Below are positions 7,245-13,708 of a DNA stretch of 25,414 nucleotides, in pieces; the stretch's first letter is position 1; each line of letters starts with the position of its first letter. Where the stretch lies: positions 1 to 25,414 of the forward strand of contig DAOTTW010000038.1 in assembly GCA_034437615.1 (NCBI GenBank). Reading direction: 5' to 3'. The stretch is from DAOTTW01 sp034437615 (GTDB lineage Bacteria > Chloroflexota > Anaerolineae > Aggregatilineales > Phototrophicaceae). Both the position numbers and the translations under genes were made by a program. The notes beneath the pieces are model-generated. The model did not search any database and was not told the DNA's origin. It worked only from the letters and a program-made list of their open reading frames with translations.

Positions 7245-8456
7245 CTATTCGCAGGTCTCATCGCATTGCAACGCCTGCACATTCACCAGATAGTTTGCGG
7301 GTGTGCCGCCGACATCCTGCACCAGAATCGTATAGGCTGTCGCTGCCCCTGCTGCCAGAAGCTCGCTGTCCGCATCCGCGAAGCCCACGCCGATGACGCG
7401 CTCTGCATCATCGAAGATGGTCACAGTGGCGCGTGGATTGCGCACAGGCTGTTCGCTGAGGTTGGTAATCGTGCCCACGACGAAAAGCTGCCGATCCTGC
7501 GAAAATTCGATGTTGTCCGTCCACGTCAACGCATCTGCTGGCGCGATGGACAAAGGCGCATCCGGCACCCAATCCGACGTACCGAGTGTGACCGTGTAAC
7601 CTGTGGCGTCGGCGGGCTGACCCTGCCCGAAGCGCAGTCCGAACGGCGCAAAAGCCCCCGGCTGCAATGTATAACCCATCACCGTGTTCACCGCTTCGAT
7701 GATGCCGTTACCGTTGGCATCAGTCAGCACAGCACGCACCGGAATCGCTGAAAATTGTTCGCTGCCCCGGTTGGCGACCTCGCCCGTGATGAATAGCGCC
7801 GCCTCGTCGTCTTGTGAGGTCCACGTGTGCACGTTTACGATTTGCAGGCTGGCAACCGCCGTATTGGTGATGGCCGTCAGCGGCGCGGCAGGTAAATCCG
7901 CGCCCGCATCCACGCTGAACGTGTTGATGATCGTCTGCAAGGCGCTCTGTTGGCCTGCGCTGGGCGGCACCAGCACCTCGATTACGGCCAGCATCGCGCC
8001 CTCACGCTGAATAAACGTGTTGATCTGCTGCGTTTCGCCGCTGGCGCTGGTGCGCACGCCCGTCATGCGCCAACTGCCATCGCCCATCGCCTGCCGACCT
8101 TGCTCGCTGTAGCGCTCTAAATCCGGGCGCAGTTGCGTCTGATACTCGGACATGATCTCACCGAGGCGCGTCGCGTCGATGGTCTCGCCTGTGTTCAGGA
8201 CGGAAATCAGCACCAGTGGCGTAGCGCCATCCGGCGGCGCGAACGCAGCCGAGGCCAGCGTCGTCAGGTTTTGCGCATACACCGACCAGTTGCGCGGCAG
8301 GATGAGCGCAAATGCGCCGCTTGGGTGCTCGTAGCGCGTCGGTGAGATGTCCATTGGGGCAGGCGTGGGCGCAAAGATCACCGCCCCACCGGAGCAGCCT
8401 GCTAAGAGCCACGCACAAAACCAGATCGCGATAGGGTGCCAGAATCGAATTGCCAC
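7245..8456 (-). CDS. Secreted lipoprotein with two FxLYD-like beta domains
   Basis: About 403 residues. I place the start at the GTG at 8456: a gagga SD lies about 10 bases upstream and the protein then opens as a compact lipoprotein signal (A-I-R-F-W-H-P-I-A-I-W-F-C-A-W) with lipobox L-L-A-G-C. An ATG at 8510 gives an 18-residue extension without an SD. The mature part starts with a PsbP/DUF1795-like domain (S-G-A-F-A-L-I-L-P-R-N-W). Two beta-sandwich repeats of the FxLYD type follow, near the middle (L-F-I-T-G-E-V-A-N-R-G) and the C-terminus (L-F-V-V-G-T-I-T-N-L-S). The last residues contain C-D-E-T-C. It is likely anchored outside the cytoplasmic membrane. Specific role unknown. It heads the minus-strand gene run, downstream of the promoter candidate at 8529-8556. 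Confidence 0.75.
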   Translation of the reverse strand: MAIRFWHPIAIWFCAWLLAGCSGGAVIFAPTPAPMDISPTRYEHPSGAFALILPRNWSVYAQNLTTLASAAFAPPDGATPLVLISVLNTGETIDATRLGEIMSEYQTQLRPDLERYSEQGRQAMGDGSWRMTGVRTSASGETQQINTFIQREGAMLAVIEVLVPPSAGQQSALQTIINTFSVDAGADLPAAPLTAITNTAVASLQIVNVHTWTSQDDEAALFITGEVANRGSEQFSAIPVRAVLTDANGNGIIEAVNTVMGYTLQPGAFAPFGLRFGQGQPADATGYTVTLGTSDWVPDAPLSIAPADALTWTDNIEFSQDRQLFVVGTITNLSEQPVRNPRATVTIFDDAERVIGVGFADADSELLAAGAATAYTILVQDVGGTPANYLVNVQALQCDETCE

Positions 8457-8528
8457 AGGCAGATTGTCCTCTTGAGAAAAACAGCACTTGGGCTTAATCT
8501 TAAATGCCATATGAGACCAGTCAGATTG

Positions 8529-8556
8529 ATTGTCACGCTGTAGCGGCGAATGTCAA
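8529..8556 (-). promoter_or_regulatory. Candidate promoter for the lipoprotein-led minus-strand operon
   Basis: On the minus strand a perfect TTGACA (complement of 8551-8556) is followed after 16 bases by GACAAT (complement of 8529-8534, four of six consensus positions). Transcription would begin around 8522, leaving a leader of about 65 bases before the preferred GTG start at 8456. Confidence 0.5.
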
Positions 8557-8598
8557 TCCTTATACTCGGCACCAGCAAGCGAAGGCAGACGAGCACAC

Positions 8599-8925
8599 AT
8601 GTATACAAACAACAATATCTTATTCCCACACGCCGCAATCCCCGCGCTGCGCAAGGCACGCGGCCCCGAATGGCAGGCGCTTGTCAAGCATATCATGACG
8701 CTGCCAGAAGACCACGAGGAAACGCTGGCGTTTATGCTGCTGATGATTCGGCTGGATGGCTGCTTGTCCTGCGAGACGGATAGCTACCGAGCGATGCGCG
8801 GCTGTGCGCCCTGTGCATTACAGAGCTTGCGGCGCTTCAAAGGCGATGATGCAGAATTGCTGGCGAAATATCAGCAGGCCTTGCAGGATGTACGTGCATT
8901 TCAGGCGGGGCAGGCGTCGGCATGA
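8599..8925 (+). CDS. Small conserved protein with paired CxxC motifs
   Basis: A 108-residue soluble protein. Residues 55-72 hold C-L-S-C and, 10 residues later, C-A-P-C (Cys55, 58, 69, 72), a spacing suited to a bound zinc ion or a small Fe-S or redox site. The rest is helical and leucine-rich, with no signal peptide. I chose the ATG at 8599 (M-Y-T-N-N-N); longer in-frame reading would enter the divergent promoter region. Its stop overlaps the next start (ATGA), so it is coupled to the Uma2-family gene. I do not recognise a named family. A role as a small zinc-binding adaptor is only a guess. Confidence 0.8.
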   Translation: MYTNNNILFPHAAIPALRKARGPEWQALVKHIMTLPEDHEETLAFMLLMIRLDGCLSCETDSYRAMRGCAPCALQSLRRFKGDDAELLAKYQQALQDVRAFQAGQASA

Positions 8926-9482
8926 GCGAAAACCAGGCAACGCGCATCCGCATGACAGCCGACGAATTCAGCCAATTGCCGCAGAGCCAACAGCCAACCG
9001 AGCTAATCAACGGGGAGCTAATCGTGTCGCCCTCACCGATTGACCTGCATCAAGACATCGTCGTAAATTTCGTTATGTTTTTGGGGCGCGTGATGGATAA
9101 CGGTAAGGTCGTTGTGGCCCCGATGGATGTGTATATTGACCACATCAACGTGCTTCAGCCGGATGTATTCTGGTTGGCTGAAAATAGCCAATGCATCAAC
9201 CGCGATGGCTATTATTACGGTGCGCCGGAACTGACGATTGAGGTGCATTCCCCGGCCACGAGTTCACGCGACCGCCGCGAAAAGTTTGATACGTATGAAA
9301 AGCATGGCGTGATGGAATACTGGATGGTGGACCCGATTGGCTTACACGTCGAAATCTGGCAGCGTGACGGCGACCGCTTCAAGCGCTTGGGCATCCGCAA
9401 AGATAACGATGATGACGCATTTGAGTCGCTGGCGTTGGGCAAACAGGTGCAATTTCGCGGCATTTTCCCCTCGTTGGATTGA
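8922..9482 (+). CDS. Uma2 family (DUF820) PD-(D/E)xK nuclease-like protein
   Basis: A 186-residue Uma2/DUF820 protein. The family has a restriction-endonuclease fold and is greatly expanded in cyanobacteria and Chloroflexota, but its biological role is unsettled. Landmarks: L-I-N-G-E-L near residue 30, Q-P-D-V (Asp81), the E-V-x-S-P motif with Glu107, S110 and P111, and K-x-x-x-Y with Lys121, followed by E-Y-W-M-V-D-P (132-138). The motif has His109 where Leu is usual (E-V-H-S-P), but the putative catalytic Asp, Glu and Lys are all present, so the protein may be active. Its ATG overlaps the stop of the CxxC gene by 4 bases. Confidence 0.9.
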   Translation: MSENQATRIRMTADEFSQLPQSQQPTELINGELIVSPSPIDLHQDIVVNFVMFLGRVMDNGKVVVAPMDVYIDHINVLQPDVFWLAENSQCINRDGYYYGAPELTIEVHSPATSSRDRREKFDTYEKHGVMEYWMVDPIGLHVEIWQRDGDRFKRLGIRKDNDDDAFESLALGKQVQFRGIFPSLD

Positions 9483-9509
9483 TATTTGGGGGCCATAATA
9501 ACCTGTGTA

Positions 9510-9527
9510 GACGTGCCGTTGCACGTC
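9510..9527. repeat. REP-like hairpin upstream of infC
   Basis: A perfect 7-bp stem (gacgtgc / gcacgtc) with loop cgtt, embedded in a gtgtag...ccctgc context like the other REP-like palindromes here. No U-run follows, so it is not a classical terminator, though it could weakly separate the Uma2 gene from infC. Confidence 0.6.
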
Positions 9528-9551
9528 CCTGCAACCGATTTGCATTTCTGA

Positions 9552-9580
9552 TTGACCTGCCGCGCCCCCTGTGCTATTCT
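9552..9580 (+). promoter_or_regulatory. Promoter candidate for infC-rpmI
   Basis: TTGACC at 9552-9557 and TATTCT at 9575-9580 are separated by exactly 17 bases, and a TGC directly before the -10 makes it an extended -10 type. Transcription would begin near 9587, leaving an infC leader of about 70 bases. Confidence 0.65.
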
Positions 9581-9643
9581 TATCCGCTACAGGCATTCCA
9601 ACACGAAACGCCTACACTTTTTCTGCATAATCAAAGTATTCTG

Positions 9644-9659
9644 AAAGGTTGCAGCTATC
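9644..9659 (+). promoter_or_regulatory. infC: SD and rare AUC start of infC
   Basis: The SD aaagg (9644-9648), an 8-base spacer and the ATC codon decide the start. Reading upstream, a TGA at 9642-9644 closes the frame, so ATC is the only well-placed initiation codon ahead of the conserved N-terminus. Confidence 0.8.
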
Positions 9660-10196
9660 GCAGGCTCGGAGTATCGCATCAATCGTGAAATACGTGCGCG
9701 TGAAGTGCGCGTCATTCGGGATGACCCGGAGAACCCCGGTAAGAAAGAAAACCTGGGGGTCATGACGTTGAACCGCGCCCTGGAAGTGGCAGAGGGTTAT
9801 GGTATGGACCTGGTCGAAGTCGCGCCGGATTCCGACCCGCCAGTAACGCGGATTATGGACTTCGGCAAGTTCCAGTATGAGCAGCAGCGCAAAGAGCGCA
9901 AGGCCAAGAAAAACCAGGTCAAGGTCGATATCAAAGAGATTCAGCTTAAGCCGAAGACAGACGAGTTCCACATCGGCATCTACCTGAAAAACGCACGCCG
10001 TTGGTTGGAGCAGGGCAAGAAGGTCAAGGTCAAGGTGCGCTTCCGGGGTCGGGAAATTACGCACTCCTACATCGGACGCGATCACTTGGAGAGCATCCGC
10101 GACGAGTTGAGTGACATCAGCGTGGTGGAGCAAAAGCCCAATATGGATGGGCGCGACATGATTATGATATTGGCACCCAACGCTGAAAACAAATAG
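9657..10196 (+). CDS. infC: Translation initiation factor IF-3, apparent AUC start
   Basis: IF-3 binds the 30S subunit, prevents premature 50S joining and proofreads start-codon choice. The N-domain begins E-Y-R-I-N-R-E-I-R-A-R-E-V-R-V. The linker is Lys/Arg-rich (Q-Q-R-K-E-R-K-A-K-K-N-Q), and the C-domain carries I-K-E-I-Q-L-K-P and V-K-V-R-F-R-G-R-E. A GTG at 9705 would cut off the conserved Y-R-I-N segment. No ATG, GTG or TTG lies in frame between the stop at 9642-9644 and that segment. The ATC at 9657 follows an SD (aaagg, 9644-9648) by 8 bases and gives a normal 179-residue protein starting M-A-G-S-E-Y-R-I-N. AUU/AUC/AUA starts are known for infC, where IF-3 represses its own translation by discriminating against them. 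rpmI follows after 113 bases. Confidence 0.93.
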   Translation: MAGSEYRINREIRAREVRVIRDDPENPGKKENLGVMTLNRALEVAEGYGMDLVEVAPDSDPPVTRIMDFGKFQYEQQRKERKAKKNQVKVDIKEIQLKPKTDEFHIGIYLKNARRWLEQGKKVKVKVRFRGREITHSYIGRDHLESIRDELSDISVVEQKPNMDGRDMIMILAPNAENK

Positions 10197-10309
10197 CGAC
10201 GACCAGCGTAGCCTTTTACGATGGTGAACGATTTTGCATCGTGGCCTGCTGCCACGCAAATGCATGAGCGGCACACAGGCTGCCCAATTAGTCAACAGAG
10301 AGACGACAC

Positions 10310-10558
10310 ATGTCCGCAAAACAGAAACCGAAGAAGTATAAGCTAAAGACGCATAAAGCGACGGCCAAGCGCTTCCGCACGACGGGCAGTGGCCGCGTGG
10401 TGCGCACGAAGGGCGGCAAAAGCCACTTTCGCCGCCGTAAAGCACGCCGCGTACTGACCCAACTGGATAAGATGCAAGGCGTGACCAACACCGAATCCAA
10501 GCGCGTGCGCAAGCTGGCCCCGTATCTAGGGCGCTTCAAGGCGAACCCGCCGCGTTAG
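10310..10558 (+). CDS. rpmI: 50S ribosomal protein L35 (bL35)
   Basis: An 82-residue, very basic protein. The core K-L-K-T-H-K-A-T-A-K-R-F-R-T-T-G-S-G (about 11-28), then H-F-R-R-R-K-A-R-R and R-K-L-A-P-Y-L, is diagnostic of bL35. It is longer than the usual 64-66 residues: about ten extra residues at the N-terminus (S-A-K-Q-K-P-K-K-Y) and a short tail after the Y-L end. The ATG has an agagag SD. It lies 113 bases after infC, the conserved order, but rplT does not follow; repeat-rich DNA and then cytochrome genes do. Confidence 0.95.
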   Translation: MSAKQKPKKYKLKTHKATAKRFRTTGSGRVVRTKGGKSHFRRRKARRVLTQLDKMQGVTNTESKRVRKLAPYLGRFKANPPR

Positions 10559-10611
10559 ACGCCGCAGCGCGTCCAACAGAACCCGTCACTGCCCCGAAAT
10601 TCCGTAACTGC

Positions 10612-10750
10612 TTAGCCCTCACCCCAAACCCCTCTCCCGAACTATCCCAGACACAGACACAGATGGAGAGGGGCTTTAAACGGCTTGCTTCCCCCTCTCC
10701 TAGCCGCGTAGCGGCGGTTGGGAGAGGGGGATTGAGGGGGTGAGGGCTAA
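10612..10750. repeat. MITE-like nested inverted repeat
   Basis: The left arm 10612-10638 (ttagccctcacccc...cctctccc) is matched by the right arm 10720-10750 on the opposite strand (ends gagggctaa). Inside are two further hairpins: cccctctcc (10629-10637) with ggagagggg (10665-10673), and ccccctctcc (10691-10700) with ggagaggggg (10721-10730), the latter enclosing a gccgc-gta-gcggc stem. No coding sequence lies inside. It may be a non-autonomous mobile element and could also act as a transcription terminator for rpmI. Confidence 0.8.
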
Positions 10751-10819
10751 TTCGCGGGCAAAATGGGCCTGGCTGAGTAGTTACGACTAACGAAGAAACA
10801 AGGACAGAACCAGATCATC

Positions 10820-10858
10820 AGGGGCGCAACGCACCGCGCCCAGGGCGCTAATAAGCGC
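10820..10858. repeat. REP-like hairpin pair before the cytochrome genes
   Basis: An aggggcgcaac...cgcgccc hairpin is followed by gcgct-aata-agcgc (10845-10858) and catagggac. It has the same two-hairpin layout as 17551-17597, including the shared ccagggcgc joint. Confidence 0.7.
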
Positions 10859-10893
10859 TGACATAGGGACGAATACGAGGGAACGAGGCTTAC

Positions 10894-12231
10894 ATGAATC
10901 GGTTATTGATTGAGAGCATCGAAGGCCGCATCTTACTCGGCATCACGATGTTCGTAGGCGTCATGATTCTGGTGGGTTGGGTGGCGATCAACGAACCAGC
11001 GCGCATGACTGCGTTTGAGCGCCAACACCTGGGCCGCTCCATCGAGCGTGGCGCAGAGACCTTCGCCGCCAACTGCTCGACCTGTCACGGTACGGACGGA
11101 CGCGGCATCATCAACCGTGCCCCTGGCCTGAATAGCCCGCATTTGTTCGGCTATGACTTCCTGGCTGATGTCAACAACGAAATCCTCAGCCTGGAACGCT
11201 CCATGAGCACGTTTAATGACCGCATCGGCGCGTTGAACAACGAACGCGAAGACCTCTTCAGCGAAGTGGCCACCGCCGAGGCTGAACGTCAGACTGAAAT
11301 CCTGGCACGCTTGCAAGAGATCGACAGCCTGATTGATCCGTCGCTTGAGGGCAGCATCGCAGCAGAGGCCGCCGCGCTGGAAGAAGAACTCGCGCCGCTA
11401 TACGCCGAACGCGAGGCACAACTCGACGCGCTGCTCCCGGCGATTGACGCGGGCTACCTGCCACGCCTGGAAGAGCGCCGCGCACAGGCCGAAAGCAGCG
11501 GCAACCCGCTGATACTGACGAATTACATCGCACAAGGCGCTAGCCGCCTGACCCAGGCCGGCTGGGAAGGCTCGCTGCAAGCCTACATCCAGACGACGCT
11601 GGTGCATGGCCGCCCCGGTAGCGAGAACGTATGGGGCGAGGGCAACATGATGGTAGCCTGGTCACAGCTTGCAGGCGGACCGCTGCGCCCGGATCAGATC
11701 GAGGATGTGACGAATTACATCCTGAACTGGGATCAGGGCAGCAATTGGGATTCAGAGGACCTGTACGCCGTCAATCAGTTCGCCAAGCTCTATGTTGATT
11801 CCAGCATGGTGACCGTAGGGGGTGGCGATAGCGTCCCGGCGGTCTTTACGGACCCCGGCAGCGACCTGGAGGACATCACCGCCGCCGTTGTCGCCGTCGA
11901 AGGCGACCCTGCACGCGGCGAAGCGCTCTACAACGGCGATGAACGCGCCGACACGGGCGCACGTTTGGCGTGTTATAGCTGTCACATGGGCGGCGTGCAG
12001 GCCCCGGCGACTGAGGTCACCTGGAGCAATGTGGTGAACTTGCGCCTGAACGAAGACCAGTTCGCAGGCTACAGCCCAGAGCAGTACCTGGTCGAAAGCA
12101 TTACGTACCCGAATGAATACGTGGTCGAGGGCTATGCGTCGGGTGTCATGCCGGGCAACTACGGCGAACAGCTTAGCGTGCAGGATTTGGCCGACATCAC
12201 GGCTTATCTGCGCACCTACGCCGAGGAATAG
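10894..12231 (+). CDS. Membrane-anchored dihaem cytochrome c with internal coiled coil
   Basis: A 445-residue protein with an uncleaved N-terminal membrane helix (about 13-32) and two haem c sites: C-S-T-C-H (61-65) and C-Y-S-C-H (360-364). The second domain ends with G-V-M-P-G-N-Y-G, and Met419 is the likely sixth ligand. In the first domain a charged helical region of about 110 residues (roughly 92-202, heptad-like: L-S-L-E-R-S-M-S-T-F-N-D-R-I-G-A-L-N-N-E) separates the haem motif from the downstream part with G-N-M-M (Met252/253), so the coiled coil seems inserted into the cytochrome fold. It should face the outside of the membrane and carry electrons between a quinol-oxidising complex and a terminal acceptor; no such complex is encoded here. 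The next gene, a paralog of its C-terminal domain, follows after 10 bases. Confidence 0.85.
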   Translation: MNRLLIESIEGRILLGITMFVGVMILVGWVAINEPARMTAFERQHLGRSIERGAETFAANCSTCHGTDGRGIINRAPGLNSPHLFGYDFLADVNNEILSLERSMSTFNDRIGALNNEREDLFSEVATAEAERQTEILARLQEIDSLIDPSLEGSIAAEAAALEEELAPLYAEREAQLDALLPAIDAGYLPRLEERRAQAESSGNPLILTNYIAQGASRLTQAGWEGSLQAYIQTTLVHGRPGSENVWGEGNMMVAWSQLAGGPLRPDQIEDVTNYILNWDQGSNWDSEDLYAVNQFAKLYVDSSMVTVGGGDSVPAVFTDPGSDLEDITAAVVAVEGDPARGEALYNGDERADTGARLACYSCHMGGVQAPATEVTWSNVVNLRLNEDQFAGYSPEQYLVESITYPNEYVVEGYASGVMPGNYGEQLSVQDLADITAYLRTYAEE

Positions 12232-12241
12232 GCCACACAAC

Positions 12242-12964
12242 ATGCGTAAAATTCTCGGCCTGACCGCCGCACTTGTGTCGCTGTGTATTGCGGTTGTCGT
12301 CCTTGCACAAAATGACCAGAATACGGACGACCCGCTAAGCACAGACCCCAATTGCGCACCCGCGACCCTTGCACAGCAGCAAGACGCCTTTGCAGCGTTG
12401 CTGACCCTGGACTTTGAGGCCGACCCCGAAGCCGCCCGCGAGAACCTCTTCAAGCTCGGCAAGTTCTATCAGGAATTGGCGCTGAATTGTGGCTATCAGC
12501 CGACGGAGCAAGAGGTCGATGCGCTGATACAGACGGCGCTACAGGTGGCCGATGTCGCTGACATTCTGGCCGCGAACACCGTAGGCGATGACGTGCAGGC
12601 TATCCTGACACAGTTAGCAGGCGTGCAAGGCGACCCGTTCAACGGGCAATTGCTGTATAACGGCATCGAGCCTGTGCTGGGCAACACCACGCTGGGCTGC
12701 GCTGGCTGTCACCAGGGTGAGGTTGCGCCCCTGACAGAAGGCACCTATACAAGGGTGACAGACGTTCGCTTGCAACAGCCTGAATTAAGCGGCTACACTG
12801 TGGAGCAATACCTTGTAGAAAGCATCGTGCGCCCCAATGACTACATTGCGCCCGCTTACACCGAGGGGCTGATGCCGATGAACTACGGCTCGCAACTGAC
12901 CCTTCAGCAGATGGCCGACTTGATCGCTTACACCCAAAGCCAGGATCAATTGCTCGATGAGTAA
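12242..12964 (+). CDS. Secreted monohaem cytochrome c
   Basis: A 240-residue protein starting at the ATG at 12242, with a cleavable signal peptide (R-K-I-L-G-L-T-A-A-L-V...V-L-A-Q, about 22 residues). The N-terminal half is helical with no haem motif. The C-terminal half is a cytochrome c domain with C-A-G-C-H at 153-157 and a G-L-M-P-M-N-Y-G segment holding Met211, the expected axial ligand. This domain is clearly related to the C-terminal domain of the preceding protein (shared G-Y-x-x-E-Q-Y-L-V-E-S-I and x-M-P-x-N-Y-G-x-Q-L). The longer in-frame reading from 12113 lies inside the upstream gene and is rejected. Likely a partner in the same electron-transfer step, and a client of the Ccm system encoded downstream. 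Confidence 0.88.
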   Translation: MRKILGLTAALVSLCIAVVVLAQNDQNTDDPLSTDPNCAPATLAQQQDAFAALLTLDFEADPEAARENLFKLGKFYQELALNCGYQPTEQEVDALIQTALQVADVADILAANTVGDDVQAILTQLAGVQGDPFNGQLLYNGIEPVLGNTTLGCAGCHQGEVAPLTEGTYTRVTDVRLQQPELSGYTVEQYLVESIVRPNDYIAPAYTEGLMPMNYGSQLTLQQMADLIAYTQSQDQLLDE

Positions 12965-13067
12965 GATGGCCGCGTTACAATGCAGAATCTTAAGCGCACA
13001 ATACGCAAGCTGGACGTAATCACTCTGTTATAGTGTGCTCATCAAATGCCAAAGATGCCAAAACGAA

Positions 13068-13096
13068 TTGAGCCTTTAATTAGGGTCTGCTACACT
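13068..13096 (+). promoter_or_regulatory. Promoter candidate for the ccm cluster
   Basis: TTGAGC (13068-13073) and TACACT (13091-13096) are spaced by 17 bases in the 198-base gap between the cytochrome pair and ccmE. The rest of this gap is AT-richer than its surroundings and shows no gene. A strong SD (aggggg, 13150-13155) precedes the ccmE ATG. Confidence 0.55.
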
Positions 13097-13162
13097 AAGT
13101 GTTAAATTGCATTAAACAGAGCAGGTAAACTAATCAATAGCAAGGTTACAGGGGGTAACCGA

Positions 13163-13708
13163 ATGGCCGAAACGACCTGGGAAAAATCGCCCTCCGCACA
13201 GTCAAAAGACAAGAAGAAACGCAAACCCGGCGGCGAACGAAGCAAGTTCCTCGTTGGGGCGGCGTTGCTGCTAAGCTCCATCGCCTATCTGATCTTCTCC
13301 GGCACGATGACCGGGGCACGCTTCTTCATCACGGTTGATGAAGTCGTCAACGATCCGCAATACATCGGCCAGCAGGTGCGCCTCTCCGGGGTGGTGCTCG
13401 GTGAAACCATCGAATACGACAGCGCGACGGGCCAGCTAAATTTTGTGATTGCCAACATACCCCAAGAATTCGATGATCTGGCCACAGCGCTGCATCAGGC
13501 CACCCTCAACCCGAACGCCAGCCGCATTCAGATTTCAATGGAAGAGCAGGCACTACCCGACCTGCTGCAACACGAAGCGCAGGCGATCCTGACGGGCACA
13601 GTGGGCGAAGATGGCGTCTTTTATGGTACAGAACTCAACCTGAAGTGCCCCAGCCGTTTTGACGAGGGCGTACCCGGCGACATGATTCATTTACAACAGG
13701 ATGCATAA
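13163..13708 (+). CDS. ccmE: CcmE haem chaperone, Cys-type
   Basis: A 181-residue CcmE. It receives haem from CcmABC(D) on the outer face of the membrane and hands it to CcmF/H. A Lys/Arg-rich N-terminus is followed by one membrane helix (about 29-46) and an OB-fold domain with I-G-Q-Q-V-R-L-S-G-V-V (68-78) and L-T-G-T-V near residue 142. In proteobacterial CcmE the haem-binding residue is His in an H-x-x-x-Y motif; here the aligned segment is L-K-C-P-S-R-F-D-E with Cys162. Cys-type CcmE proteins (C-x-x-x-Y) are known from sulfate reducers and archaea. This one has Phe166 where Tyr is expected. It overlaps ccmF by one base (TAATG), so the two are translationally coupled. Confidence 0.93.
   Translation: MAETTWEKSPSAQSKDKKKRKPGGERSKFLVGAALLLSSIAYLIFSGTMTGARFFITVDEVVNDPQYIGQQVRLSGVVLGETIEYDSATGQLNFVIANIPQEFDDLATALHQATLNPNASRIQISMEEQALPDLLQHEAQAILTGTVGEDGVFYGTELNLKCPSRFDEGVPGDMIHLQQDA

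Larger units (their letters stand above)
10559..10893. other. Gene-free, repeat-rich spacer between rpmI and cytochrome genes
   Basis: A 335-base stretch without a credible gene. It holds a MITE-like nested inverted repeat (10612-10750) and a REP-like hairpin pair (10820-10858). The segments near 10603-10610 (cgtaact) and 10780-10787 (agttacg) form a further outer inverted pair. The leader of the cytochrome gene ends with an acgagg SD at 10883-10888. Confidence 0.8.

Noticed and set aside
9612..10445. A 277-codon open frame on the minus strand opposite infC and rpmI
   Set aside because: It lies antisense to two unmistakable conserved genes, its translation has no recognisable domain, and its Cys/His/Leu-rich composition is typical of an antisense shadow in GC-rich DNA.
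12113..12241. Upstream in-frame extension of the monohaem cytochrome
   Set aside because: It overlaps the end of the preceding cytochrome gene in another frame and would bury the clear signal peptide that starts at the ATG at 12242.
11752..12462. A 236-codon minus-strand frame crossing the two cytochrome genes
   Set aside because: It runs antisense across a gene boundary and both haem-domain coding regions, with no recognisable family.
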